A stretch of 53,999 nucleotides of DNA from Candidatus Muiribacterium halophilum (lineage in GTDB: Bacteria; Muiribacteriota; Muiribacteriia; Muiribacteriales; Muiribacteriaceae): positions 1-53,999 of the forward strand of contig PKTG01000123.1 of assembly GCA_002869225.1 (NCBI GenBank). Reading direction: 5' to 3'. Under the pieces are notes generated by a model that was not told the DNA's origin, searched no databases, and was given only the letters and a program-made list of their open reading frames with translations. This document shows positions 1 to 8,562 of this stretch, piece after piece. The position numbers were made by a program, and so were the translations under genes. Positions within the stretch are counted from its first letter, which is position 1. The number at the start of each line of letters is the position of its first letter.

Positions 1-950
1 CAAGGTTTATCAGGATAAAGCTGATAATCTTTTCTATATTTTTTCGGTGTAGAATTAGGCATAAAGACATTTGCCCCTCTTTTTAACGCTAACTGTCTGC
101 CGTTATAACTCACAACAGCATCAAAAGCAGTGGTTGCTGGAATATGAGCTTCCTGATTCGTTATCCTCAGGATAGCTATAACGCCTGTGATAAAATCTAT
201 ATCAATATTACTAGCTATAACCTTATCTTTCAGAGCAGTTTCGGGATGAGAAATAAAAGGTCCAACACCTATCATATCAAGATCAAGTTCTCTACACTTT
301 GCAATATCATTTGCAAGATCATTATCATCTGTTTCCGGAAGTCCAATCATAAAACCTGATCCAGTTTGTACTCCTAGAGCTTTTAAAGTCTTTATACAAT
401 CTAATCTGTATTCAAGGTCATCATCCGGATGTATTGCTTTAAAGACTTTTTTATTTGTAGTCTCAAACCTAAGAAGATATCTATCCATACCACATTCTTT
501 CCAATATCTATAGGTCTCTTTATCACGTTCTCCAACCGATACTGTTATTGCGAGTTCAGTCTCTTTTTTTATTCTTTTTAGAAGTTCACCAAATCTTTCC
601 TTTGTAAACGTCACATCTTCTCCGGATTGAAGCACAACCGTTGTCTGTCCGTTACTTTTCAGATTATGACATGCATCGATTATTTCCTGCTCATCTATTC
701 TATATCTTTTAACATCTTTCACCTTACTATTGATACCACAGTATAAACATGATTTTCTGCAATAGTTGGAGAATTCTATAATACCTCTTAGATATACTTT
801 ATCTCCCATAAAATGCTTTCTTGTCTCATCTGCAAGCTCATAAATAAAATCCTTTTCACCTTCTTTAAGAAGCGTTATAAGCTCAAGTATCTCTTCTTTT
901 GTAAATATTTCATTGTTCAAAGCTTTTTCACGAATTTTTTCTTTAATCAT
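1..950 (-). CDS. hydE: [FeFe] hydrogenase H-cluster radical SAM maturase HydE (3' end cut by window)
   Basis: Reading the minus strand from an ATG at 950 gives 316 codons that run open off the left end, so the C-terminus is missing (family length is about 350). The radical-SAM cluster motif is CRKSCLYC at residues 64-71, preceded by RGIIEFSNY, which is the HydE form of this motif. The later stretch with NVFMPNSTP and YRKDYQLYP is also typical of HydE rather than BioB or PylB. HydE works with HydF and HydG to build the 2Fe subcluster of [FeFe] hydrogenase, so the cell probably makes or uses H2. No hydF, hydG or hydrogenase gene is in the window; they may lie to the left. It is read in the same direction as mltG but separated from it by 183 bases full of palindromes. 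Confidence 0.9.
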   Translation of the reverse strand, partial: MIKEKIREKALNNEIFTKEEILELITLLKEGEKDFIYELADETRKHFMGDKVYLRGIIEFSNYCRKSCLYCGINSKVKDVKRYRIDEQEIIDACHNLKSNGQTTVVLQSGEDVTFTKERFGELLKRIKKETELAITVSVGERDKETYRYWKECGMDRYLLRFETTNKKVFKAIHPDDDLEYRLDCIKTLKALGVQTGSGFMIGLPETDDNDLANDIAKCRELDLDMIGVGPFISHPETALKDKVIASNIDIDFITGVIAILRITNQEAHIPATTAFDAVVSYNGRQLALKRGANVFMPNSTPKKYRKDYQLYPDKP

Positions 951-975
951 TAAAAAACTCCTTGAGTTTTTGTTT

Positions 976-1060
976 AGCAGCTTAGCTGCTGATGTATCAC
1001 TTCGTTCAAGATGAGCCTTTCAGGCTGTGCTTTGCAATTTGCAAAGAGTGAAACCCTTTC
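976..1060. repeat. Cluster of four small palindromes between mltG and hydE
   Basis: Four compact inverted repeats with short loops sit in a row: AGCAGC-tta-GCTGCT (976-990), AGCC-tttca-GGCT (1014-1026), CTTTGCA-att-TGCAAAG (1030-1046) and GAAA-ccc-TTTC (1050-1060). The stretch between the first two has no palindrome. No gene is seen here. The style (short stems, 3-5 base loops, short spacers) resembles the larger array at 47051-47296. Confidence 0.6.
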
Positions 1061-1070
1061 ATAAAAACCC

Positions 1071-1097
1071 TTAACGCTTTACCCATTACGCTTTACG
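1071..1097. repeat. Dispersed intergenic motif, CTTTAC/ATTACG type
   Basis: The core CATTACGCTTTACG, preceded by an imperfect CGCTTTACC, occurs here and again at 36671-36696, where the full 24-base stretches differ at only a few positions. Both copies are non-coding. The role is unknown. Confidence 0.55.
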
Positions 1098-1117
1098 TTT
1101 TTTTTAATCTGTTCACT

Positions 1118-1152
1118 CAAAGAAAGTTTGAAATTATTTCAAACTTTCTTTG
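1118..1152 (-). terminator. Perfect 16-bp hairpin with the mltG stop codon as its loop
   Basis: Bases 1118-1133 and 1137-1152 are perfect inverted repeats. The three-base loop 1134-1136 is the TAA stop codon of mltG, and the right arm encodes the last five mltG codons. On the transcript this is a very strong hairpin. It is not followed by a U-run on the minus strand, so it may act as a 3'-end stabiliser or weak terminator rather than a classical intrinsic terminator. Confidence 0.6.
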
Positions 1153-2087
1153 ACTCTATTATGCTCTGCAAGTGTTTTTGAAAAATGGTGTCTACCATTA
1201 CCTTCAAGAACAAAATAAAGATATTGATGTTCCTTAAAATTATAAACCGATCTCAACGTATCTATTGAAAAGAAACAAATAGGTGTTGGAGGCAGGCCAG
1301 CATTTAAATATGTATTATACGGTGATACTACTTCCAGATCCTTATACCAGAGTCTTTTCTTCGGTTTATCGAAAAGATACTGTACAGTTGCACACGATTC
1401 GAGTTTCATACCTTTTCTTAATCTATTTATAAAAACTCCTGCTATCATAGCTTTTTCTTCTTTAGTCTTAGCTTCTTTCTCTACGATACTTGCCAGTATT
1501 ATAGCTTTTTTAAAATCTAACATACCTGCTTTTTTATCTTTGTAAGGGAGATAATAATCTTTGTTGAATTTTTCAAGTGCTAGTTCGATGACCTTTTCAT
1601 CACTTTTATCTTCCGCATTTACATAAAAAGTATCAGTTGCAAGTAATCCCTGTATATTATTAAAGAGCTTAAGAAATTCATATTTATAAATATTCTTTCC
1701 ACTTACTTCTTCAATATCAGCATTTATATGATCTTTGATATCTCTGAGTCTTTCTCCTGGTATAAGAGATACTTTTCTCAATTCTAGTTTTCCGCCTCTT
1801 AAAAGTTTCTTTCTAATGTCAAAAACATCATATTCTCCTCTAAAAATATAATCTCCTCTTTTTATAAGATTACTATCACCGGTTATCTTAAAAAGGATCT
1901 TTAATTGAAGAGTATTTTTAAAAAAAGGACTTATTTTATGAATAAAAGTATTTAATGTCTCACCATTATTTAAATTTATTTCAGTGTTTATATTTATTTT
2001 TTGAGTAAAACCTCTCAAAAACATATAAGACACAGATAAAATGATCAATAATAGTATCAAAATAATATATCTAAACTTCAATATCAT
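1134..2087 (-). CDS. mltG: Endolytic murein transglycosylase MltG (YceG-like)
   Basis: MltG cleaves nascent peptidoglycan strands at the inner membrane. The protein has an N-terminal membrane anchor (about residues 6-24), a LysM-like middle section and a YceG catalytic domain. The domain shows IVEKEAK with the catalytic Glu, then AGVFINRL, the SPYNTY.NAGLPPTPI motif and a C-terminal YFV..GNGRHHFSKTLAEHN. An upstream in-frame ATG at 2129 would run deep into the sigma-54 activator gene. I prefer the ATG at 2087 (317 residues). An AAGGAG lies only 1 base before that ATG but 7 bases before a TTG at 2081, so the TTG could be the true start. It overlaps the preceding gene by about 17 bases and its 3' end forms the hairpin at 1118-1152. 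Confidence 0.92.
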   Translation of the reverse strand: MILKFRYIILILLLIILSVSYMFLRGFTQKININTEINLNNGETLNTFIHKISPFFKNTLQLKILFKITGDSNLIKRGDYIFRGEYDVFDIRKKLLRGGKLELRKVSLIPGERLRDIKDHINADIEEVSGKNIYKYEFLKLFNNIQGLLATDTFYVNAEDKSDEKVIELALEKFNKDYYLPYKDKKAGMLDFKKAIILASIVEKEAKTKEEKAMIAGVFINRLRKGMKLESCATVQYLFDKPKKRLWYKDLEVVSPYNTYLNAGLPPTPICFFSIDTLRSVYNFKEHQYLYFVLEGNGRHHFSKTLAEHNRVKESLK

Positions 2088-2979
2088 ACTCCTTGATCTT
2101 TCTGTATAAAGATGCTCTTGAAATGCCAAGTAGTTCTGAGGAGAGTTTTATATTATTTTTATTCTTTTTCATACACCTTATAATAGTTTCTTTCTCTATT
2201 TGTTTTAGATCAAAAGTGCGTTCTTTATTTCTTTTTGATATAAGCATACTATCAGGAATATGACTAATTATCTTATCATCCGCAAAACAGACTTCTCTTT
2301 CCACATAAGTCTGTAATTGTCTTACATTTCCGGGCCAATCATATTCTTTTAAAGACCTAACAGTTTTTTCAGAGAAAGTTAATCCTTTTTTATTATATAT
2401 ATCTGAATATTTTTTTAAAAATAGTTCAAGAAGAACAGGAATATCTTTAACTCTTTCTCTTAATGGAAGAACATTTATAGTAAGCCCATTTATCCTATAA
2501 AAAAGATCTTCACGAAAAGAACCTTGCTTTACCATCTTGTGAAGATCCCTATTTGTTGCACATACCAATCTAAAATCCGCTTTTTTAATCTTTGTTGAAC
2601 CAACAGGTGTGTATTCCATTTCCTGCAATAGTCTGAGCAGTTTAGGTTGCACGGAAAGTTCAAGTTCGCCTATCTCATCTAGAAAAAGCACACCTTTCTC
2701 AGCTGCTTCTACCTTCCCTTTCTTATTTGAGTTTGCTCCTGTAAAAGCACCTTTTTCATACCCGAACAATTCTGATTCAACAAGTTCTTTTGGAATAGCT
2801 GAGCAATTAACCGCGACAAACTCTCCCGAACCCTTTTTTGAATAGATAGACCGAGCAACTACTTCCTTTCCTGTACCACATTCTCCTGTAATTAAAACAG
2901 GCAGCTGATATTCAGCTGCCCTGTTAATCAATCTTTTTATATCAATTATGTTCTTGCTGTTTCCTGTTAGAGAAAACAT
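2071..2979 (-). CDS. Sigma-54-dependent transcriptional activator, AAA+ plus Fis-type HTH, no sensor domain
   Basis: This 302-residue protein begins directly with the AAA+ domain. Walker A is GECGTGKE (residues 32-39), the sigma-54 contact loop is GAFTGA (77-82), and Walker B ends in LFLDEIGEL (DE at 101-102). The WPGNVRQL motif and a Fis-like C-terminal helix-turn-helix (GISRASLYRKIKEY) complete the family plan. The usual N-terminal receiver, GAF or PAS domain is missing, so activity is probably controlled by amount or by a partner, as in PspF. Its ATG overlaps the etfB stop (TAATG). The target genes cannot be told from the window. Confidence 0.93.
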   Translation of the reverse strand: MFSLTGNSKNIIDIKRLINRAAEYQLPVLITGECGTGKEVVARSIYSKKGSGEFVAVNCSAIPKELVESELFGYEKGAFTGANSNKKGKVEAAEKGVLFLDEIGELELSVQPKLLRLLQEMEYTPVGSTKIKKADFRLVCATNRDLHKMVKQGSFREDLFYRINGLTINVLPLRERVKDIPVLLELFLKKYSDIYNKKGLTFSEKTVRSLKEYDWPGNVRQLQTYVEREVCFADDKIISHIPDSMLISKRNKERTFDLKQIEKETIIRCMKKNKNNIKLSSELLGISRASLYRKIKEYDIEV

Positions 2980-3767
2980 TATCTGATTACATTCTTTTCC
3001 TTTATATAATCAACTATCTTACAAGTCATATCTCTTGCAGTTCCTTCTTCGACTATCTCACCTTTACCTTTAGGTGCAGGCTTAAATACTTTTTTAACCT
3101 TCGTTGGAGAACCATCGAGACCAAGTCTTGATTCTTCAAGTTGAAGCTCTGTATTTGAAAAGACTTCTATATTTCTTTCAAATGAATCGAAGATCCCTCT
3201 TAGTGTAGGATATCCAGGGTCATTTGCTTCTTTTATAAATGTTAGAAGCACAGGAGTCTTAGCTTCAAGCCACTGATAACCAAAATCAGTCTCTTTCTGT
3301 ACTTTTACTGATTTGTTTTCGATCTTTAGATCTTTTACATAGGTTATCTGAGGGATATCTAAAAATCCAGCTATCTGTGGTCCCACCTGAGCAGTATCTC
3401 CATCTATTGCCTGTCTGCCTGAGAATATAAGATCGAAATCTCCTATCTTTCTTATAGATTCGCTCAAAACATATGAGGTAGCTAATGTATCAGCTCCTGC
3501 GAATGCTCTATCAGAAACAAGTATAGCTCTATCAGCTCCAAGTGCATATACCTCCCTTAAAGCTTTTTTTGCCTGTGGTGGTCCCATACTTATAACCACA
3601 ACTTCAGCTCCGTGCTGTTCTTTTAATTTTATAGCAGCTTCCAAAGCATTTTTATCTTCCGGATTTATTATGCTGTCAACTCCTTCTCTCTGAAGTGTTC
3701 CCCTTGATCTGTCCCATCTTACTTCATTAGTATTGGGAACCTGTTTGACAGTGACTATAATTCTCAT
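2979..3767 (-). CDS. etfB: Electron transfer flavoprotein subunit beta
   Basis: The protein opens with MRIIVTVKQVPNTNEVRWD and shows the ETF-beta core: INPEDKNALEAA, GPPQAKKALREVYALGADRA, and the signature-like FSGRQAIDGDTAQVGPQIA. A GGGGG Shine-Dalgarno sequence sits 5 bases before the ATG at 3767, so the ATG four codons upstream is rejected. ETF-beta binds FAD/AMP together with ETF-alpha and shuttles electrons from dehydrogenases. No etfA or acyl-CoA dehydrogenase gene is in the window, which is unusual because etfB and etfA are nearly always adjacent. It lies between a gene of unknown function and the sigma-54 activator. Confidence 0.93.
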   Translation of the reverse strand: MRIIVTVKQVPNTNEVRWDRSRGTLQREGVDSIINPEDKNALEAAIKLKEQHGAEVVVISMGPPQAKKALREVYALGADRAILVSDRAFAGADTLATSYVLSESIRKIGDFDLIFSGRQAIDGDTAQVGPQIAGFLDIPQITYVKDLKIENKSVKVQKETDFGYQWLEAKTPVLLTFIKEANDPGYPTLRGIFDSFERNIEVFSNTELQLEESRLGLDGSPTKVKKVFKPAPKGKGEIVEEGTARDMTCKIVDYIKEKNVIR

Positions 3768-3779
3768 AATTTCCCCCAT

Positions 3780-4484
3780 CTATTTTTTCTCTTTATTTAT
3801 TTCCATTGTACTTGTAATCTGACCTTTTTCGGTCTCTTTATTAAGTATTCTTATTTTTGAGCTTTTTATTTCTCCAACTTTATAATCAAAAACTATATCC
3901 CTTAATATATAATAAGTCTTTTTATTATTCAAACCTTTTGATTTTATTTTAACTGTATTCTCCTCAGAATTTAATTTCATTATCTTGTTTAGTATTATAA
4001 CATCCACATTATCACCAGCAAAATCAGAAAGTTCTTTAAGTTCTTTCCATTCTGTTCCTTCTTCGATCCTATCAACCGGAAAGTGTGGAAAAAACACACT
4101 GAGATCTATATATCTGCCTTTATCATTTGGGTCTATATCTTTTTTGCTTTTAAAGTTTCCCATAAAATCATATTCCAGAGTCTGTTCTAAAGGACCAAAC
4201 CTTTTATTTTGTATCGATAGAACAAACTGAACTACACTTTTGATCTCACCTTGTGGAAGACGTTGACTTTTTATTGCAAGCTTTATATCAGCAGAAGGTT
4301 GGTTGTTAATACTGTTTTCAACTACACCTGAATAATAAGATATCAACTGACTATCTTTTATATACCTTAAAAGTACTTTTTCAGAAGCATGAACAGATAA
4401 GAATAATATGAAAAATATAAACAACAACACATATATTAAACGTAAGTTATTTTTATATTTAAATATATTATTTTCTTCCTCCAA
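3780..4484 (-). CDS. Unknown membrane-anchored or exported protein
   Basis: I do not recognise this 234-residue protein. It has one hydrophobic segment near the N-terminus (about residues 14-34, rich in I, L and F, ending near VHASE) that could be an anchor or a signal peptide. A beta-rich, lysine-rich hydrophilic region follows. The start is a TTG at 4484, six bases after AAGGAG. It lies 15 bases downstream of rseP and just ahead of etfB, so it is probably co-transcribed with both. The stop codon is TAG. Confidence 0.75.
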   Translation of the reverse strand: MEEENNIFKYKNNLRLIYVLLFIFFILFLSVHASEKVLLRYIKDSQLISYYSGVVENSINNQPSADIKLAIKSQRLPQGEIKSVVQFVLSIQNKRFGPLEQTLEYDFMGNFKSKKDIDPNDKGRYIDLSVFFPHFPVDRIEEGTEWKELKELSDFAGDNVDVIILNKIMKLNSEENTVKIKSKGLNNKKTYYILRDIVFDYKVGEIKSSKIRILNKETEKGQITSTMEINKEKK

Positions 4485-4499
4485 ACATATCTCCTTTGT

Positions 4500-5822
4500 T
4501 TACTGACCTACTCCAAGAAGTCTAAGAATATCTCTATAAGTAATAATCAGAAGTAGAGCAAATAAAACTATCAGACCAGCATAATGTATTGTCTCTTCTA
4601 TTTTTGTACTTATCTTTACTTTTTTACCTGTAAATAGTTTACCAAAAAATTCGATCACTATAAATAGAAGTCTTCCACCATCTAAAGCTGGAAACGGGAG
4701 AATATTAAGAAATCCAATATTAAGACTGATAAAAGCCATCCAATAAAAAAGCCATGTTATACCTTCCTGAGCTTTTCGACCGACAACCGATGCTATTCCA
4801 ACTGGACCTGAAAGGTTCTTAACAGATATACTTCCTGAAAATAGTCCTTTTATTGTATCTATCATAGTACCGGTTAACCTAACGATCATTGTTCCGGCAA
4901 AAGTTATTGACTTAACAAAACCAGGTTTTTCTCCAAAAATAACCATAGGAGCAACACCAATTAGACCCATATTTTTGTTCAAAAGGTCTTTAGGTACAAG
5001 TGTCTTTTTTAAGGTCGCTCCATCACGAGATAAAACAAGGTCTATCTTTTCACCAGCTTTTCCGTGGACTATAGTGGCAAACTGTTCCCAAACAAATATT
5101 TTTTTACCATTTATAGATACTATTTTTTCACCTTTTTTCAAACCCGCTTTATCAGCAGGCTGACCAGGATTGACCTCACCAATAACAGGTGCGGTTCCCT
5201 GTAAAATTCCTATCTCATCTAATGATTTATAATCTTTTGCAGGAAGAAATACATCGAAAAGGTTTCCGTTTCTTTCCGCTTTAATCTTAAGATCTGTCTT
5301 TTTATTTAACATTCTTTCTTTAAGATCATGGAATTTTTTTACTTTTACATTGTTTACCATTACGATCTTATCTCCAAGACGGAGATTATTTTTATATGCT
5401 ACACTTTCCTGTATATCAATCGCGACAACAGGTTCATCTGACATCAGCGGTTCTATCTGACCAACAAAGAAATAAAGTGAAAACAGAACAAAAAAAGCAA
5501 GTATATAATTCATAAAATAACCAGCTGCAAGTGTTGCGAATCTTATAAAAGCATTTTTAGCTACAAAAGACCTTTCCCAGTCTTTTTCTTTTTCAACAAC
5601 CGCCTCTTCCATTCCGTATAGATCTACAAAACCACCAATAGGTATAGGTCTTATAATATATTCCGTCTCTCCGATCTTTTTACTTAAAAGTTTCGGTCCA
5701 AACCCGATTGAAAATTCTTTTACTTTTATCCCTGACATCTTAGCAACAATAAAATGACCAAATTCATGGACCAAAATTATGATAAAAATGACAAATACAA
5801 ACGAAATAATACTAATAAACAT
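4500..5822 (-). CDS. rseP: RIP metalloprotease RseP (site-2 protease)
   Basis: RseP cleaves membrane-embedded substrates such as anti-sigma factors and leftover signal peptides. The zinc site HEFGH lies in the first membrane segment (about residues 19-23), and the second conserved motif NILPFPALDGGR lies near the C-terminus. Two PDZ-like regions occupy roughly residues 125-280. At 440 residues it is a normal length. Its ATG overlaps the cdsA stop codon (TAATG). In many bacteria dxr sits between cdsA and rseP; here it is absent. Confidence 0.95.
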   Translation of the reverse strand: MFISIISFVFVIFIIILVHEFGHFIVAKMSGIKVKEFSIGFGPKLLSKKIGETEYIIRPIPIGGFVDLYGMEEAVVEKEKDWERSFVAKNAFIRFATLAAGYFMNYILAFFVLFSLYFFVGQIEPLMSDEPVVAIDIQESVAYKNNLRLGDKIVMVNNVKVKKFHDLKERMLNKKTDLKIKAERNGNLFDVFLPAKDYKSLDEIGILQGTAPVIGEVNPGQPADKAGLKKGEKIVSINGKKIFVWEQFATIVHGKAGEKIDLVLSRDGATLKKTLVPKDLLNKNMGLIGVAPMVIFGEKPGFVKSITFAGTMIVRLTGTMIDTIKGLFSGSISVKNLSGPVGIASVVGRKAQEGITWLFYWMAFISLNIGFLNILPFPALDGGRLLFIVIEFFGKLFTGKKVKISTKIEETIHYAGLIVLFALLLIITYRDILRLLGVGQ

Positions 5823-6580
5823 TATAAGACTCCTATTATATAGATTGCAGGTACCAGAAATATCAGACTATAGAGTCTATCTAATATACCACCATGTCCA
5901 GGTATTATATTTCCCGTATCTTTTATTTTAAATCCTCTCTTTAATATCGATACTGAAAGATCTCCTGCAGGTGCAAGTAAAACGACAAGAAATGCATATC
6001 TTAAAATATCATATACATTAAAAGACTCTGTTTTGATAGCAGTATAATATGAAGCTACTAAAACAAATATTGTCGCTATTATAAGACCTTCCCAGGATTT
6101 TTTCGGACTGATATTTACACACAATTTATGTTTTCCGAAATTCTTACCACCAATATATGCAACAATATCATATACCCAAACCATTACAAGTACAGCAAAC
6201 AAAGTCTCTTTTTCCAAAATAAATAGTTTGCTCATCATATAAAATGGTAGACATGTTAACAAAACGTATAAAGATGTAATAAAAAATTTATCAAGATCTA
6301 CTTTATCATGAATTATAAGATTCCATATTCCCATGAAAAATACAAGATACATATATGCGATTACATGCTTTATATCATCAAACATAAAAAACACAGGTAT
6401 CCATGCTATACAATATATGACCTTTTGAACATAAGTTTCCTGAGCCATCGCTGCCAGCTCAAAAGTCGCAATACAAGCTAAGATATAGAAAACCACATTT
6501 GCCTGTCCATCAGGCAGGTACATAAACAAAAGGCTTACGCATACAACCATTATTATTGAACTTAAAGCTCTTATTATCAC
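5822..6580 (-). CDS. cdsA: Phosphatidate cytidylyltransferase CdsA
   Basis: CdsA makes CDP-diacylglycerol from phosphatidate and CTP at the inner membrane. The 252-residue protein has many hydrophobic segments and the family signature: SPKKSWEG, then GDLSVSILKRGFKIKDTG and PGHGGILDR near the C-terminus. Translation starts at a GTG at 6580 that overlaps the uppS TAG stop (TAGTG), with GGTGGA a few bases upstream. It belongs to the rpsB-rseP cluster. Confidence 0.95.
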   Translation of the reverse strand: MIIRALSSIIMVVCVSLLFMYLPDGQANVVFYILACIATFELAAMAQETYVQKVIYCIAWIPVFFMFDDIKHVIAYMYLVFFMGIWNLIIHDKVDLDKFFITSLYVLLTCLPFYMMSKLFILEKETLFAVLVMVWVYDIVAYIGGKNFGKHKLCVNISPKKSWEGLIIATIFVLVASYYTAIKTESFNVYDILRYAFLVVLLAPAGDLSVSILKRGFKIKDTGNIIPGHGGILDRLYSLIFLVPAIYIIGVL

Positions 6581-7275
6581 TATAATCCACCAAATTTTCT
6601 TTTTCTGTCTTTATACTCGTTTAAAGCTTCTATTAGGACATTTCTATCAAACTCAGGCCAGAACTTTTCTGTAAAATAAAGTTCACTATAGGCTGCCTGC
6701 CAAAGTAAAAAATTAGAAAGTCTCTGCTCCCCGCTAGTTCTTATTATAAGATCCGGGTCGGGTACATCAGGTTCATATAGATGCTCACTTATGATACTTT
6801 CATCTATCTCTTCTGCTTTATAACCTTTTTTTACAATAGCTCTTGCAGCATCAACAAGTTCTTTTCTGCTACCATAGTTTAATGCAACATTCAAAACGAG
6901 TTTATTATTATCTTTACTTTCTTCTTTTAATCTCTCAATTCGATTAACAAGGTCATCATCAAACTCATGATATCTGCCACTGACAACTAGTCTGATACCT
7001 TTGTTTATAAGATTCTGAGCTTCTTTTTGAAGAAACTCTCTAAAAAGATTCATCAGACCGTTGACTTCTTCAGCAGGACGTTTCCAATTTTCAGTAGAAA
7101 AAGCATAAAGTGTCAGATAACGTATAGAAAACTCCATACATAGATTACAAACATCCTTGACCCTTTTTACACCCTGTCTATGACCAAAAAGTCTTGGAAA
7201 AGTCCTTTTTTTAGCCCATCTACCATTACCATCCATTATAATAGCGATATGGTTCGGGACATTATTTTCTATCAT
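6580..7275 (-). CDS. uppS: Isoprenyl (undecaprenyl) diphosphate synthase
   Basis: UppS builds the C55 lipid carrier for cell-wall synthesis. The cis-prenyltransferase signature IAIIMDGNGRWAKKR is at the N-terminus with the catalytic Asp (about residue 15), followed by GHRQG, YAFSTENWKRP and the C-terminal DLIIRTSGEQRLSNFLLWQ and ELYF.E.FWPEF motifs. The length (231) is normal. It starts 2 bases before the frr stop ends and runs into cdsA. Confidence 0.96.
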   Translation of the reverse strand: MIENNVPNHIAIIMDGNGRWAKKRTFPRLFGHRQGVKRVKDVCNLCMEFSIRYLTLYAFSTENWKRPAEEVNGLMNLFREFLQKEAQNLINKGIRLVVSGRYHEFDDDLVNRIERLKEESKDNNKLVLNVALNYGSRKELVDAARAIVKKGYKAEEIDESIISEHLYEPDVPDPDLIIRTSGEQRLSNFLLWQAAYSELYFTEKFWPEFDRNVLIEALNEYKDRKRKFGGL

Positions 7276-7276
7276 A

Positions 7277-7834
7277 TCAGACTTTCATTATATCTTCTTC
7301 TTTTGCTTTGGCTATCTTAGAAGTGTTTTCAACATACTCATCAGTTATTTTCTGAATCTCATCCTGAGCTTTTTTCTGATCATCTTCTGTTATATCAGAT
7401 TTCTTTTTCATATCTTTGATGATATCCATTTTTTCTCTTCTGATATTTCTGATAGCTATTTTTGTTTCTTCTTCTTTTTTCTTGACTACCTTTACAAGAT
7501 CTTTTCTTCTTTCCTCGGTGAGCTGTGGAAAGACAAGTCTTATAACATTTCCATCATTATTTGGAGTTATTCCAATATCTGATGCAAGAATCGCTTTTTC
7601 TATATCACCTATTACAGTTTTATCATAAGGCTGAACAATAAGCATTCTTGGTTCAGGTGCACCAACACTTGCAAGCTGATTAAGAGGAGTTGGAGCTCCA
7701 TAATATTCAACCTGTATTCTTTCAAGAAGATGAGGATTAGCTCTTCCGGTTCTTAAAAGACTGTATTCTTTCTGAAGATTTTCTATACTTTTACTCATAT
7801 GTTGTTTTGTTTCACTATATAGATCGTTTAACAT
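7277..7834 (-). CDS. frr: Ribosome recycling factor
   Basis: Frr releases ribosomes after termination together with EF-G. The protein shows SLLRTGRANPHLLERIQVEYYG, LNQLASV, the EP.MLIVQPYDK motif and the long C-terminal coiled coil with TEERRKDLVKVVKK. GGGGGAG three bases before the ATG at 7834 fixes the start, giving 185 residues, the normal family length. An upstream ATG would add eight residues with no ribosome binding site. Confidence 0.96.
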   Translation of the reverse strand: MLNDLYSETKQHMSKSIENLQKEYSLLRTGRANPHLLERIQVEYYGAPTPLNQLASVGAPEPRMLIVQPYDKTVIGDIEKAILASDIGITPNNDGNVIRLVFPQLTEERRKDLVKVVKKKEEETKIAIRNIRREKMDIIKDMKKKSDITEDDQKKAQDEIQKITDEYVENTSKIAKAKEEDIMKV

Positions 7835-7847
7835 GTTCTCCCCCTTT

Positions 7848-8549
7848 TTATCTAACAATACTACCTATCTTATCTCCCTTAAAGAATGACGCTACGTTGC
7901 CTTTCTTTTTAAGGTTGCATATAAGAAGCGGAATATTATTTTCGTTACACATGGAAACGGCTGTTATATCCATAACATTATAATTTTTCTCAATAACTTC
8001 GAGGTATGTAGTCTTTTCTATAAACTTTGCATCTTTATTTTTTACGGGATCATCTGTATAAAGTCCATCTACTTTAGTTGCTTTGATAAGGAGTTCGCAT
8101 TCCAATTCACAAGCTCTTAGTGAAGCAGTAGTATCAGTTGTGAAATAAGGACTTGCAGTTCCACCGGCAAGGATAAGAACTTTTTTGCTTTTCAATATCT
8201 TTCTTCCTTCAAGTGCATTATAAAGCTCTGTATATCTTCCAGTAGAAAATACGTTCATAACAGTGTTTTCCACACCGATCTTCTCAAGAGCACTTGAAAG
8301 AGCCATAGCATTGATCACAGTACCCATCATACCAATATAATCCGCTTTTACTCTTTCTATATGAGGATTTTCTTTTCCTCTAAAGATATTTCCAGCACCT
8401 ATCACAACAGCTATCTCAATATCTTTCTTAGCTTCCTTTATTGCTTTTACTTCATTAGCAATATATAAAGCAGCAGGTTCCTCGATACCTCGACCGAGAG
8501 AACCTGCCATTACTTCACCACTAAGTTTCAAAAGAATTCTTTTATACAT
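7848..8549 (-). CDS. pyrH: UMP kinase
   Basis: PyrH phosphorylates UMP to UDP. It has the amino-acid-kinase fold signature: YKRILLKLSGEVM at the N-terminus, VIGAGNIFRG, an ADYIGMMGT stretch, GGTASPYFTTDTTA, and KVDGLYTDDP. The best start is the ATG at 8549 (233 residues), because AAGGA lies a few bases upstream and MYKRILLKLSGE matches usual family starts. The ATGs at 8573 and 8582 overlap tsf and are less likely. Confidence 0.95.
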   Translation of the reverse strand: MYKRILLKLSGEVMAGSLGRGIEEPAALYIANEVKAIKEAKKDIEIAVVIGAGNIFRGKENPHIERVKADYIGMMGTVINAMALSSALEKIGVENTVMNVFSTGRYTELYNALEGRKILKSKKVLILAGGTASPYFTTDTTASLRACELECELLIKATKVDGLYTDDPVKNKDAKFIEKTTYLEVIEKNYNVMDITAVSMCNENNIPLLICNLKKKGNVASFFKGDKIGSIVR

Positions 8550-8562
8550 AGATTCCTTATTA

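Noticed and set aside
2088-2129. An N-terminal extension of MltG from the ATG at 2129
   Set aside because: The added residues lie within the helix-turn-helix region of the sigma-54 activator gene in another frame and precede the membrane anchor with no ribosome binding site.
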